The position numbers and the translations under genes are program-made. The notes below the pieces were generated by a model. That model did no database searches. It was given only the letters and a program-made list of their open reading frames with translations, and had not been told where the DNA came from. From Pelagicoccus albus (GTDB lineage: Bacteria > Verrucomicrobiota > Verrucomicrobiia > Opitutales > Opitutaceae), in NCBI RefSeq assembly GCF_014230145.1, contig NZ_JACHVC010000006.1, positions 248,001 through 312,000 of the forward strand: a stretch of 64,000 nucleotides of DNA, in the 5' to 3' direction. Below are positions 7,785-16,840 of this stretch, piece after piece. Positions within the stretch are counted from its first letter, which is position 1. Each line of letters starts with the position of its first letter.

Positions 7785-10559
7785 TCAGTTTTCGCGCTTG
7801 GACGATTGGGTAACCCACTTTTCGAGGGCTGCGGAAAGCTCGTTGGTTTTGATCGGTTTTGTTAGGAAGTCGTCCATGCCAGCGTTTATGCAAGCGACCC
7901 GATCTCCTTCCATCGCTCCCGCTGTGACTGCGATTATCGGGATATGGGATCCATCGCCTTTCCTCTGCTCTAGGATGCGAATCTGTTTAGTGGCGTCCAA
8001 ACCGCTCAATTCGGGCATCTGGCAATCCATGAAGATCAAATCGTATTGCCCTCGCTGAAAACGTTTTATTGCTTCAAGGCCATTCGAGGCCAGTTCTACA
8101 TCGCACTGGAGCCTTTTGAGAAGGCGAGTAGCGAGCTTTTGATTGGTAGGGTTGTCCTCAGCCAGCAAGACTTTGAATTTCGGTTCGAAGTCGGATTTTT
8201 TGCGTCCGCTGCTTTTTTGTGGAGTAAGGCCCTCGACTTGTTGCTGGACAGACGGAGACTCGCCAATCGTTTGATCCAAGGCTTTTTTAATCGCAGAAGC
8301 GAGGAGCGTCGGACGGATAAGCGGTTTCAGTAGGATAGAGTGAATACCCTTTCCGAGCAGTTTCGATAGCCGGTTTCGATCGGAATTCTTCCCGAGAGCA
8401 ATCAGTGGAAGATCGCGAATCTCTGGATGGGCTCTTAAATCTGCTGAGATGGATTTCAGATTCGTAGCGGAGTGACTGTTGTCTACGATGGCGAAATCGA
8501 ATGGACCGCTTGCTCTGGTTGCTGATGCAAGCCGATCGGCCAGATGATCGAACGCTATCAATGCGTCTACTCGGATATTCCAGTCCTCCAGTTGCTCGAC
8601 GATTAGTCTTCTCCCAAATTCGCTTTCGACCGCTACAATCGCCTTTTTCCCGTATATGGATTTTGTGGATACAATAAGGGGCAAGTCTTGTTGGGCGGGC
8701 TTCAAAGGGAGTGAAAAGAAGAATTTGCTTCCTTCGCCCAATCTGCTCTCGACACCGATTTTCCCTCCCATGAGCTCGACAAGTTTTTTGGAAATAGTGA
8801 GACCAAGTCCGGTGCCACCGTATTTGCGAGTAGTGGACGAATCCGCTTGAGTGAAACTATCGAAGAGAGCGGTCTGCTGGCGTTCAGAAATGCCAATGCC
8901 TGTATCCGTAATCGAAATGCAAATGAGCTCTTCGTCTCGAGGGCATTTTGAAACTTGGATGAGAACGTGTCCTTGTTCTGTGAATTTAACCGCGTTGTTT
9001 GCGAGGTTCATGAGAACTTGCCGAACGCGTACGATATCTCCGAGGAATTTGCTCGGGATGTTGGGGTCGCATCTAACGGCTAGCTCGATCCCTTTTTGGT
9101 CTCCTACCGGAGAAAGAATTTCGGCCACGTCGTCCACCACTCTGGAGAGGTCGAATTCAACGTCCACGATTTCGAGCTTATTCGCCTCGATCTTGGAAAT
9201 GTCCAAAATGTCATTAATAAGTGCCAGCAGCGCGTTGCTGGAGTTCTTTATGGTTTGGACGAACTCTCTCTGTTCGCCGTCGAGGTTGGACTCAACCAGT
9301 AGATTCGTGAATCCGATGATGCCGTTCATCGGGGTACGAATCTCATGGCTCATGGTGGCGAGGAACTCGCTCTTTACCCGGCTTGCCGCCTGGGCTTCCT
9401 GCTCCAGACGCTTTGATTCAGTCAGAGATTTGGTTAACAGGGCATTCGACTCTTCGATCTTTTCTTTGGCCGCGATGATTTCAGCTTTTCGTCTGCGGCT
9501 CTCCGTCACGTCAATCATTACTCCCTGCGCGGCAACCGCTTCGCCGTTTTTCATCTCGATTGAGATGCGATCATTGATCCAGATTGTATGTCCCTTGCCA
9601 TGGATCATGCGGTATTCAATTTCGTAACACGTTCCTTGGCTGCAATTTCTACGGTAGGCTTCAAAAACCCTTTTAGCGTCTTCGGGGTGAATCACCGACA
9701 CTACGAATCTTGGATTCTCTAAGTAGGTTTCAGGCGAGTATCCCAGGATTCGCTGGGCCTGGTCGCTCATGAATGTGAAGCGGTGGTCTCTGAGATCCGC
9801 TTCCCAAATTACGCCGTCCACATGATTGACGATGGACGCCATTTTCCGGCGACTCAAATCGAGTTCCTTGGTCCGTTGCTGAACGATTTGCTCGGTCAGT
9901 TCCTTAGAGTTCTCCAAGGTAGCCTGCTGTTTGGCAATCAGGCGCATTTCGCGAATGCTATCCAAGCAATAACGGATCACAAAAAAGTCTTCGAATGCTA
10001 CCCAACCAACGTGTTCAAGCCACCGCCAAGGACTTGAAGTCAGTAGGCCGAATACGGAGCTAGGCCACCAAACTCCGCGCATGAAATGGTCGATTCCCGT
10101 TACGATTGTGAAGGATAGGATTACCCGCCAGTCGCGGTAGAAAGCCAGGAATGCAATCGATCCGAAAACGTGGAAATGCGTCTCAATACGACCGCCGGTT
10201 AGGTGTATGAGCAGCGCTGAAAAGAGGGCTTGCGAGACAGCTATAACTTGCCGTGTCGAATACCGGCCTGGGCGATTGAAGGCGAGGTAGACCGGAAGGC
10301 TGGCAATTGCTCCTCCTAAAAATATAGCAGCCCAAACATTGATGTGAACTGAACTTTCACTGCCAACCCATTCTAGAGGTGTGAAAATGAAAGAGGCTAT
10401 GATCCCGGCGATCCATTGAAGGATCATCAGCTTGCCGAATGTTCGGTCCGAGCGCTCGGAGATGGCTCGGAGCTGCTCGTCGAAAATCACGTTCTCCCTC
10501 ATCGGTGAGGGGGAACCGACGGAACGGTCGATGTAGGAGCTGAAAGCGTTTATTGGCAT
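7785..10559 (-). CDS. Hybrid sensor histidine kinase (membrane sensor, PAS, HisKA, HATPase, receivers)
   Basis: 924 residues. Residues ~40-200 form about six membrane helices with many histidines ([15 protein letters not shown] and later [16 protein letters not shown]). A PAS domain with PAC tail spans ~235-355. HisKA has the phospho-acceptor His405 in [10 protein letters not shown]. The HATPase domain has N, G1 and G2 boxes ([29 protein letters not shown]). A first receiver-like domain (~650-770) lacks a clear phospho-acceptor motif and looks degenerate. The final receiver has Asp845 in FMDCQMPEL and a conserved Thr/Lys pair (AVTAG, LTKPI). There is no Hpt domain. It starts 3 bases behind the RedB-like gene, so the two are surely co-transcribed; the latter may feed the membrane sensor. 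Its output partner is not visible. Confidence 0.93.
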   Translation of the reverse strand: MPINAFSSYIDRSVGSPSPMRENVIFDEQLRAISERSDRTFGKLMILQWIAGIIASFIFTPLEWVGSESSVHINVWAAIFLGGAIASLPVYLAFNRPGRYSTRQVIAVSQALFSALLIHLTGGRIETHFHVFGSIAFLAFYRDWRVILSFTIVTGIDHFMRGVWWPSSVFGLLTSSPWRWLEHVGWVAFEDFFVIRYCLDSIREMRLIAKQQATLENSKELTEQIVQQRTKELDLSRRKMASIVNHVDGVIWEADLRDHRFTFMSDQAQRILGYSPETYLENPRFVVSVIHPEDAKRVFEAYRRNCSQGTCYEIEYRMIHGKGHTIWINDRISIEMKNGEAVAAQGVMIDVTESRRRKAEIIAAKEKIEESNALLTKSLTESKRLEQEAQAASRVKSEFLATMSHEIRTPMNGIIGFTNLLVESNLDGEQREFVQTIKNSSNALLALINDILDISKIEANKLEIVDVEFDLSRVVDDVAEILSPVGDQKGIELAVRCDPNIPSKFLGDIVRVRQVLMNLANNAVKFTEQGHVLIQVSKCPRDEELICISITDTGIGISERQQTALFDSFTQADSSTTRKYGGTGLGLTISKKLVELMGGKIGVESRLGEGSKFFFSLPLKPAQQDLPLIVSTKSIYGKKAIVAVESEFGRRLIVEQLEDWNIRVDALIAFDHLADRLASATRASGPFDFAIVDNSHSATNLKSISADLRAHPEIRDLPLIALGKNSDRNRLSKLLGKGIHSILLKPLIRPTLLASAIKKALDQTIGESPSVQQQVEGLTPQKSSGRKKSDFEPKFKVLLAEDNPTNQKLATRLLKRLQCDVELASNGLEAIKRFQRGQYDLIFMDCQMPELSGLDATKQIRILEQRKGDGSHIPIIAVTAGAMEGDRVACINAGMDDFLTKPIKTNELSAALEKWVTQSSKREN

Positions 10560-10562
10560 AGC

Positions 10563-11186
10563 CTAAGAATCGCTTTCCTCCATCAGGGAACAGCCGAAGG
10601 TGGCTGTGGTTTTGACTTCTGACAGGTTTTTGCCGCTCGCTATTTCAGCCAAAGCATCCAAGCCAAGACTTGGGCCGGCATGTCCTCTGGAAGCGGTAAT
10701 CCCTCCTTGAAAACGCAGCGTGCCGGACTGATCGTATCCAGCAACTGATCCCGATACGAATGCGCCAAACTCGTGAGCGAGCTTGCCACCTCGATCCATG
10801 ATGGAGATGGCGTTTGGCATTTTATCGATTCGCTGCCAGTAGTCGTTCGACTGATAGTTAGAGTCTTCCGCAGCGTCTTCCTCGACAGAGAAGAACGCGA
10901 TAGCCCGGGAGGAATTCGGGAAATGGGTGAGCAGCCTATCGAGTTGCTCGAGGCTTGCTGAAGTGCAGGGGCAATCTGGGTGGACTGAAATGACCACTGT
11001 CAATGGACAGTCTTCCCCCTGAAAGTAGCTTGCTAGGTCCGAAGGTATCTTGGTCGGTGCAGGATTGCTTTCTCCAGGAGTGAACTGATGCCTGACCATG
11101 AACACGGAGCCGATTCCCACACTTAGCACCCAAAGGAGTAAGAATAGATTAAATGGGCGGAAAATTGATTTGAGTCGGCTAGGCAT
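10563..11186 (-). CDS. RedB-like membrane-anchored thioredoxin-fold protein
   Basis: 207 residues. An N-terminal membrane anchor (FLLLWVLSVGIGSVFMV, about residues 14-30) precedes a thioredoxin-like domain outside the membrane. The strand VVISVHPDCPCTSASLEQL carries a C-P-C in the position where thioredoxins have CxxC, and a third cysteine lies in the C-terminal FGCSL. The combination HPxCPCxxAS plus a C-terminal FGC resembles proteins annotated RedB in Planctomycetes and Verrucomicrobia; I know of no firm biochemical role. It is first in the operon and is followed after 3 bases by the hybrid kinase, which suggests redox or metal sensing in the periplasm. Confidence 0.75.
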   Translation of the reverse strand: MPSRLKSIFRPFNLFLLLWVLSVGIGSVFMVRHQFTPGESNPAPTKIPSDLASYFQGEDCPLTVVISVHPDCPCTSASLEQLDRLLTHFPNSSRAIAFFSVEEDAAEDSNYQSNDYWQRIDKMPNAISIMDRGGKLAHEFGAFVSGSVAGYDQSGTLRFQGGITASRGHAGPSLGLDALAEIASGKNLSEVKTTATFGCSLMEESDS

Positions 11187-11329
11187 TGGCGTGCAGGCGT
11201 GTGCTCAGACGAGCGTGATCACACAGCATCTTTGAATCGGAGAACTGGGCTCCGGCTTAAGCCTCCTAATGAAGTTCGTAAGGTTCCCTAATCTTACCGT
11301 TCGGGACACGTTGAAGGAATCCTAGCGGA

Positions 11330-11366
11330 CAAAAAAAGACACCGGGCGACTCGCGCTGGGTGTCTT
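11330..11366 (-). terminator. Intrinsic terminator of rhlE
   Basis: An 8-bp perfect stem AAGACACC / GGTGTCTT (11336-11343 with 11359-11366) is followed on the minus strand by a run of T (A-run at 11331-11337 on the plus strand). It lies 30 bases beyond the rhlE stop and is oriented for it. Confidence 0.85.
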
Positions 11367-11395
11367 AGATTGGCTATGCGTTGATCCGTAGCAGC

Positions 11396-12802
11396 TTAGA
11401 ATTTTGGCCGATTGGGAGGTCTACGATTTCTCCTGTTCCGGGGAGGATTCGCAGTCTTGGCAGGCGAGGATTCAGCGGCGGGGCGGGCGGAGGGCCCCGA
11501 TCCACCTTGGGACCCGCTTGGCTTGTTCGTTTTTTGAGGACCTCGTCTGCGATTCGGGCGGTTTTTGGATCCAGCTTTGTGATTGTTGGAGCGATCGTTC
11601 CCCGGCTTTGGACCACGAGCAGTCTGCGTCTTTTTCGGCTTTTGCGGATTGGCGATTCGTTTCGCTTCCCGGCCAATTTTTCCGTTGGGGCTGAGCTCGA
11701 GCATTTTTATTTCCCGCTTCAGCAACTTCTCGATGGCTACGAGATAGGCTTCTTCGTCGGATGAAACGAGAGAAATGGCTTTCCCTTTTCGTCCGGCTCG
11801 GCCAGTTCGGCCAATGCGATGGACGTAGTCCTCAGGGACATTTGGTAGCTCGAAATTAACCACATGTGGAAGATCGGCGATGTCGATGCCACGCGCGGCA
11901 ATATCTGTGGCGACTAAAACTCTAATATAGTTGGTTTTGAAGTCCTCGAGAGCACGCTCGCGAGCTCCTTGGCTTTTGTTACCGTGGATGGCGGCCGCTT
12001 CGATACCGTCCGAATTTAGCTGTTTGGCCAAACGGTTTGCTCCGTGCTTGGTGCGAGTGAAAACGAGGACTTGCTGCCAATCTCCCTCTTTTATCAGTGC
12101 GGATAGGGCGGAACGTTTGTTCTTTTGGCCGATAGAATAGGCTTCTTGGGCTACTTGGTCGGCGGTCGAGTTTCGAGGAGTGACCTCCACTTCGACAGGA
12201 TTTCGCAGAATCGTGTCTGCCAGCCTCTTCACCTCCTTGCCATAGGTGGCGGAAAAGAAGAGATTTTGTCTTTCGGCGGGCAGGACTTTGAGGATTTTGC
12301 GGATGTCGTGGATGAAGCCCATATCTAGCATGCGGTCCGCTTCGTCCAATACCAGCGTTTCGATGGCGCCGAGATTTGCCTCGTGTCGTTGGCAAAGGTC
12401 GAGAAGTCGACCGGGTGTCGCTACAATGATGTCCACTCCGTGCCGCAGCTTAGTTATCTGCGGATTTATGTTAACGCCTCCGAAGAAACAGGCGGATCTC
12501 AAGGAGAGATCTTTGCCATAGTCCAAGATGCTTTGGTGAACTTGGGCGGCGAGTTCGCGAGTTGGAGCGAGTATCAGCGCTCTGGGACGCTTGGTCTTGA
12601 AGTTGTTCTGAGTCAGTCGCTGCAGGAGCGGCAAGCTGAATGCTGCGGTTTTTCCCGTACCTGTCTGGGCTCCTCCGAGCACGTCTCGACCTTCGAGAAT
12701 CGCGGGAATGGCTTTGGCCTGGATAGGAGATGGTTCAGTGTAGCCTTTGGCTACAACAGCGGAAACGATTTCGGGGCGAAGCCCGAGGGTTGCGAATGGC
12801 AT
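11396..12802 (-). CDS. rhlE: DEAD-box RNA helicase RhlE
   Basis: 468 residues. Motifs in order: Q motif ([22 protein letters not shown] region), AQTGTGKT (motif I), PTRELA (Ia), VATPGRLLD (Ib), LDEADRML (motif II), SAT (III), ARGIDI (V) and [10 protein letters not shown] (VI). After about residue 375 comes a lysine/arginine/proline-rich low-complexity tail of nearly 100 residues, usual for RhlE and likely an RNA-binding tether. The role is ATP-driven unwinding of short RNA duplexes in ribosome assembly and RNA decay. It is a single-gene unit with its own terminator. A start-less open frame lies directly upstream (see findings). Confidence 0.93.
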   Translation of the reverse strand: MPFATLGLRPEIVSAVVAKGYTEPSPIQAKAIPAILEGRDVLGGAQTGTGKTAAFSLPLLQRLTQNNFKTKRPRALILAPTRELAAQVHQSILDYGKDLSLRSACFFGGVNINPQITKLRHGVDIIVATPGRLLDLCQRHEANLGAIETLVLDEADRMLDMGFIHDIRKILKVLPAERQNLFFSATYGKEVKRLADTILRNPVEVEVTPRNSTADQVAQEAYSIGQKNKRSALSALIKEGDWQQVLVFTRTKHGANRLAKQLNSDGIEAAAIHGNKSQGARERALEDFKTNYIRVLVATDIAARGIDIADLPHVVNFELPNVPEDYVHRIGRTGRAGRKGKAISLVSSDEEAYLVAIEKLLKREIKMLELSPNGKIGREAKRIANPQKPKKTQTARGPKPGNDRSNNHKAGSKNRPNRRRGPQKTNKPSGSQGGSGPSARPAAESSPAKTANPPRNRRNRRPPNRPKF

Positions 12803-13134
12803 TTGTTGTTAGGTAGTGGCGAGTCGCGGCCCCGAACCATTTGGTTCGAGCTCCGATCTAGCGACTTCCTTGGCCAGTATGGCGTGTTTAATTTCGCCGC
12901 GATAAAAGTCGATTCCTACCGGAGCGGGGCGTAGGCCGATCAGAAGGCCGATGCCGCGTAAGGGGCGGACTGTTAGCGCAAAGAGTTCGATTCGCCTAGA
13001 AAAAAGTGGAGTTGGATCGATATTGCTCTTTTGCGGGACTGGAGGCGCTCCTGATTATTCAACGTGTTGTACGTATTACTATTCAATTGGGTGTCCGCCT
13101 GTTTCGATGGTCTATTAACTGCTCTCAGCCCCGC
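12803..13134. other. Intergenic region upstream of rhlE and of the class V aminotransferase
   Basis: 332 bases between divergent genes. On the minus strand a frame is open from 13054 to a TAA at 12809-12811, six bases before rhlE, and its last ~60 codons read like protein (for example EIKHAILAKEVARSELE), but it has no ATG, GTG or TTG start. On the plus strand a longer frame could extend the aminotransferase upstream to 13006, which I reject because it would bury the Tat signal. No clear promoter or repeat was found. Confidence 0.4.
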
Positions 13135-14424
13135 ATGCACAGACGAGATTTTTTGAAGGCTTCAGCGGTAAGCGGTATTGCTCTAGGTATTGGAGAAAAG
13201 GCAGTTTCGGCAGCTAGTTTCGAACGGCTTTCTTCTTTCGACAAAGCCGGAAAATCCCCGGAAGAACTTGCCCGCGATGAAGGGTACTGGCGTGAGGTGC
13301 GTCGGGACTACGCTCCGGCATCCGATTTTGTGAATTTGGAATATGGATACTTCTGCCCCGCGTCTCTTCCGGTCTTGGAAGAGGAGATTCGCGGTAGCAG
13401 AGAGATTAATTCTAGAGCCTCGTTTTTTATGCGCCGGGAAATGTGGGGAGAGCTTGAACAGACCCGCGAAGATCTCGCCAAGCTGGCAGGAGTGACTGCC
13501 GATGAAATTTGCATCACTCGTAACACGACTGAGTCCATGAACATCGTGGTCCAAGGTCTAGACTTCAAGGAAGGCGACGAGATCGTGTATTCAGACCAAG
13601 ATTACGGAAGTATGGTTGAGGCGATGAAGCAGAAGGCAGAGCGTTTTGGCATTGTCCTCAAACAGGTCGCGGTGCCATTGCATCCTGAATCGGATGAAGA
13701 GATCGTGGCTGTTTTTGAAAATGCGATTACGCCAAAGACGAAACTGCTGCACGTAACGCATTTGATAAATCTGAGCGGGCACGTTTTGCCAGTTAAGAAG
13801 ATTTCGGACATGGCTCACAAGCACGGAGTCGAGGTTCTCTTGGACTCGGCCCACGCCTTTGCTCATATCGATTATGATATCCCCGATTTGGGATGTGACT
13901 ACCTTGGGACCAGTTTACACAAGTGGCTCGGATCACCGGTTGGATTAGGTATGCTCTATGTCAAAAAGGAAAAGATTCCACAAGTTTGGGGACTAATGGG
14001 GGACACTGTTAGAGCAGACGATGATATACGGAAGTTGGAACGACTTGGAACTCGTCCATACAATCACCACAGAGGTTTGAGAACTGCGATCAAGTACCAT
14101 GATGAAATTGGGTCGTCGGAAAAATTCGAACGTCTCAATTATCTAAATACATATTGGACCAGCCATTTTCGCGATCATGAGCGCGTATTCCTAAACACGC
14201 CGAAAGAGAAAATGCGTCATGGAGCTATCGCCAATGTGGGCATAGAGGGAGTGGATCCAGCAGATTTAGGAAAGTTTTTGTACGACAACTATTCTATTCT
14301 CACTGCGCCAATCCCTAATCATCCGATCGTGAAAGGTGTGCGCATAACGCCGGGCGTGCCGACTCCGCTTCGTCACTTGGATATTTTGATCGAGGCCTTG
14401 GATAAAGCAGCCAAAACGCTTTGA
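13135..14424 (+). CDS. Exported class V PLP aminotransferase family protein (Tat signal)
   Basis: 429 residues from the ATG at 13135. The N-terminus HRRDFLKASAVSGIALGIG fits a Tat signal (RRxFLK then a short hydrophobic stretch), with likely cleavage after AVSA. The mature part is a fold-type I PLP enzyme of the class V group (cysteine desulfurase/isopenicillin-N-epimerase-like): ITRNTTESMN binds the PLP phosphate, VLLDSAHAFAHIDYD holds the Asp that contacts the pyridine, and Lys263 in SLHKWLG is the Schiff-base lysine. Substrate unknown. The start was chosen because it places the twin arginine at the very N-terminus. A second Tat-signal PLP enzyme lies about 1.2 kb away on the other strand. 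Confidence 0.88.
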   Translation: MHRRDFLKASAVSGIALGIGEKAVSAASFERLSSFDKAGKSPEELARDEGYWREVRRDYAPASDFVNLEYGYFCPASLPVLEEEIRGSREINSRASFFMRREMWGELEQTREDLAKLAGVTADEICITRNTTESMNIVVQGLDFKEGDEIVYSDQDYGSMVEAMKQKAERFGIVLKQVAVPLHPESDEEIVAVFENAITPKTKLLHVTHLINLSGHVLPVKKISDMAHKHGVEVLLDSAHAFAHIDYDIPDLGCDYLGTSLHKWLGSPVGLGMLYVKKEKIPQVWGLMGDTVRADDDIRKLERLGTRPYNHHRGLRTAIKYHDEIGSSEKFERLNYLNTYWTSHFRDHERVFLNTPKEKMRHGAIANVGIEGVDPADLGKFLYDNYSILTAPIPNHPIVKGVRITPGVPTPLRHLDILIEALDKAAKTL

Positions 14425-14443
14425 TCCTAGAGGAGCGTTGGAC

Positions 14444-14977
14444 CTAAAGGGAGAGGCTTTGGTCAGTCTCCACCTCTTCTTCGATAGCGACTTTTTTCTT
14501 TTGGATTTTAGCGAGGCGTTCCACTTCTTTGCTCGCCTCAAGCGAGGCCTGGGCGGCCTCTGCGTTTCTTTCGTCCTCGATAGAAGCCGAGATGGCATCA
14601 TCCAACAGATTCAAAAGCCGCGATTTTCGTACAGGTTTGGGGAGGGCTCGGTAGCGTTTTCCTTCGATATCGAAGAAGTATTTTTTCTGGTCAGATTTTC
14701 CGGTTAGGAGGCCGGTCAGAAAAATGCACTTCGTGAAGCGACTGTTCAGCTTGGCTGATATTTCTTCCGCAATCGCAGTACCCTGCATGTCTGGTAGCAT
14801 CACGTCTATGATCATAGCTCTGGGAGCATTCATTGATGCAAAGTGGAGAGCATCCCGACCTTCCCCAAACTCAAGCACATCGTATCCTGCCTTTTCGAGG
14901 ATGCGGGTGATAATGGCTCGGGAAGTACGATCGTCTTCGACTACGATAACTCGATGCTTGTTCTTACTGTTGCTCAT
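14444..14977 (-). CDS. Stand-alone response-regulator receiver protein
   Basis: 177 residues from the ATG at 14977; a TTG at 15001 would add eight residues and is less likely. The receiver domain has the acidic pair in VVEDDRTSR, the phospho-acceptor Asp in IIDVMLPDMQG (about residue 57), Thr in FLTG and Lys in ALPKPV. The loop between the last strand pair is longer than usual (KSDQKKYFFDIEGKRYR). No output domain follows; the last ~45 residues are a charged, probably coiled-coil helix. It lies 137 bases beyond the RidA-like gene on the same strand and converges with the aminotransferase gene. Cognate kinase unknown; the hybrid kinase 4 kb away is one candidate. Confidence 0.88.
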   Translation of the reverse strand: MSNSKNKHRVIVVEDDRTSRAIITRILEKAGYDVLEFGEGRDALHFASMNAPRAMIIDVMLPDMQGTAIAEEISAKLNSRFTKCIFLTGLLTGKSDQKKYFFDIEGKRYRALPKPVRKSRLLNLLDDAISASIEDERNAEAAQASLEASKEVERLAKIQKKKVAIEEEVETDQSLSL

Positions 14978-15114
14978 AGGAGGGATTAGGCAGTTCCGCA
15001 ATCGGATCTATTGTCCCAATCTTGAGCAGTAAGCACCTTTAGCCCTCTAGAATTTTACTAACAGACGGAGGGACAGTACCTTGTCGCCTGACCGCTTCGG
15101 TCTAGGCAATTCTG

Positions 15115-15657
15115 TCAATCTTCCACCTCTACGATGGCAGATATCTCAACCGGGGCTCCAAATGGTAGCGAGCTCGCACCTATGGCGATGCGGGCGTGCC
15201 TGCCTTTTTCGCCGAAGACCTCTACCAGCAGGTCCGAGCAACCATTGATGACCAGCGATTGCTTCTCGAAGTCCGGTCCGCAGTTCACGAAGCCCTCTAC
15301 TCGGACAATCCGTTTCACCTTATCAAGATCTCCGAGCTCTCGCATCAAAGATGAGATTAGGGATATGCCAACCTTTCGGGCAACTTCGTAGCCTTCATCG
15401 ACAGTCAGATCGTCGCCCACTTTACCACGGTAGAATTTGCCATTCTCGTCTTTAGCGATGGCTCCAGCCAAATATACCATGTTGCCCGCCCGAGCGGCTG
15501 GCACATAGTTAGCGACAGGCAAAGGGCCGCTGCTTAGGGTGATGCCGAGCTCTTCTAGCTTTTTGGCGGGTTCGGCTATCGACAGTCCCGAAGGTGCCGC
15601 AGCAAGGCAAAGCAACGCTAGGCTTCTGCAAAGGTTTTTCTGAAATCTGGGCTTCAT
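15115..15657 (-). CDS. Secreted RidA-family (YjgF/UK114-like) protein
   Basis: 180 residues from the ATG at 15657. Residues 1-28 are a Sec signal peptide (basic start, SLALLCLAAAPSGLSIA, cleavage before EPAKK). The rest is a RidA/YjgF domain of the larger subgroup, with GNMVYLAGAIAKDENG, KVGDDLTVDEGYE and the C-terminal GRHARIAIGASSLPFGAPVE, which holds the conserved arginine that binds the imine or carboxylate. RidA proteins hydrolyse enamine/imine intermediates released by PLP enzymes. The ATG overlaps the stop of the HisC-like gene by one base (TGATG), so translation is coupled; both proteins carry export signals, suggesting they act together outside the cytoplasm. Confidence 0.88.
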   Translation of the reverse strand: MKPRFQKNLCRSLALLCLAAAPSGLSIAEPAKKLEELGITLSSGPLPVANYVPAARAGNMVYLAGAIAKDENGKFYRGKVGDDLTVDEGYEVARKVGISLISSLMRELGDLDKVKRIVRVEGFVNCGPDFEKQSLVINGCSDLLVEVFGEKGRHARIAIGASSLPFGAPVEISAIVEVED

Positions 15658-16772
15658 CAGAGGACGTAGGTCAGGGCGCTTGTCAGCTTTTCCATTTGCT
15701 CTATTGTTCCCACGCTGATGCGGAGGTAATTTTGGCCGAAATAGTTGCGAGGGCTCACCTTCAAGTTGAAAGCGCCGAAAATAGCGTCGGCCACTTGAGT
15801 CGAGTCTTGTTTGATGGGAGCCAAGATAAAGGTCGTTACCGATGGAATGTAGCTTTGGCCAATAGAGTCGTAGTAGTCGCAAAGGTATTTCCTCGACTCG
15901 GCTGTTCGGGTGCGGACCGAATCCATCCAGCTTTGGTCTGTGTAGGCGGCGATGGCGGCTTCCAGAGAGGTGTGACTGCAGCCACAGCCGATCCCCGTAA
16001 CATAGTAGGCTGCGAGTCGATCTGCTAAATCCTTGGTGGTGACAGCGTAGCCAACCCGCATTCCTCCTAGGCCGTAGGCCTTGGAAAACGTTCTCAAGAC
16101 TATCACTGGCAGTCCTTCCCGCACGCAGCGCATCATGCTAAGCGAGTCTACATCGCCCGCATATTCGATGTACGCTTCGTCGACGAGGACTGGGCATTTC
16201 TCTGAAACGCGCTTGCAGAATTCGTAAAGGTCGTGCGGATGCTCAAGGGTCCCTGCTGGATTCTCAGGATTGCAGATGTATACAAGACTGGTATCCTCAG
16301 TAATTGATTCCTCGATGCGGGTTAGATCTGCCCGATGTTCCGCGTCCCATGGTATTTTGACATGGTCCACTCCGAATTTCTCTGCCCAGAGCATAAGCGG
16401 GTGGAAAGAAGGGTCTGAGCTGACCATGTTGCTTCCGGTTCTCCCAAAGGCGCTTGCAGCTCCCATAGTGATGTCAGAAGAGCCTGCTCCCAAAATGACT
16501 TGGCTCGTGGCGACAGATTCTTTTTTCGCGATAAGCTTTTTCAGTCTCTCTTGAGCCTCGAGCGGATACTCGTTGGCGTAGATCGAGGACTCCTTAATGG
16601 CCGAGAGGGCCTTCATGGAGGGACCGAATTGGTTCTCGTTCATGGAGAGGTTTATGCAGCCATGAGAGCTTTCCCTCGGTGGCAGAGTTAGGCCGTCGGC
16701 GAACGTCTTGCGTGCAATGCACGACGCTCCCACGGCGATGGAGGCTGATTTTATCCAATCGCGTCGGTTCAT
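15657..16772 (-). CDS. Exported HisC-like class I/II aminotransferase (Tat signal)
   Basis: 371 residues. The N-terminus NRRDWIKSASIAVGASCIA fits a Tat signal with cleavage near TFA-DG. The mature protein is a histidinol-phosphate-aminotransferase-like fold-type I PLP enzyme: LSMNENQFGPS (substrate-binding N-terminal arm), ILGAGSSD (PLP phosphate), CNPENPAGT, DEAYIEY, and Lys231 in RTFSKAYGLGGMRVG as the PLP lysine; the last segment LRISVGTIEQM holds the substrate-carboxylate arginine. Export argues against a role in histidine synthesis. It starts 68 bases behind dnaE and is coupled to the secreted RidA-like gene. Confidence 0.88.
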   Translation of the reverse strand: MNRRDWIKSASIAVGASCIARKTFADGLTLPPRESSHGCINLSMNENQFGPSMKALSAIKESSIYANEYPLEAQERLKKLIAKKESVATSQVILGAGSSDITMGAASAFGRTGSNMVSSDPSFHPLMLWAEKFGVDHVKIPWDAEHRADLTRIEESITEDTSLVYICNPENPAGTLEHPHDLYEFCKRVSEKCPVLVDEAYIEYAGDVDSLSMMRCVREGLPVIVLRTFSKAYGLGGMRVGYAVTTKDLADRLAAYYVTGIGCGCSHTSLEAAIAAYTDQSWMDSVRTRTAESRKYLCDYYDSIGQSYIPSVTTFILAPIKQDSTQVADAIFGAFNLKVSPRNYFGQNYLRISVGTIEQMEKLTSALTYVL

Positions 16773-16840
16773 AGTCTAGACATCTTTCGCCTGGCGACAG
16801 CGACTTTCGCGCCACGCCCCTGCGGGCGCTTGATTTCGAG

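Noticed and set aside
8851-9627. A 258-codon plus-strand frame opposite the hybrid kinase
   Set aside because: It lies wholly inside the histidine kinase gene, reads as serine/arginine-rich sequence without any domain, and is a shadow of the kinase codons.
12837-12850. A TTCGAG-containing stretch resembling a tRNA T-arm
   Set aside because: No acceptor, anticodon or D-arm pairing can be built around it; no tRNA was found anywhere in the window.
12383-12934. A 183-codon plus-strand frame overlapping the rhlE start
   Set aside because: Mostly antisense to rhlE's conserved helicase motifs, no homology features.
13006-13134. N-terminal extension of the class V aminotransferase to 13006
   Set aside because: It would place 43 residues before a well-formed Tat signal; the ATG at 13135 puts the twin arginine at the start.
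15658-15882. Upstream extension of the RidA-like frame to 15882
   Set aside because: It begins with TTG inside the aminotransferase gene and would bury the Sec signal peptide.
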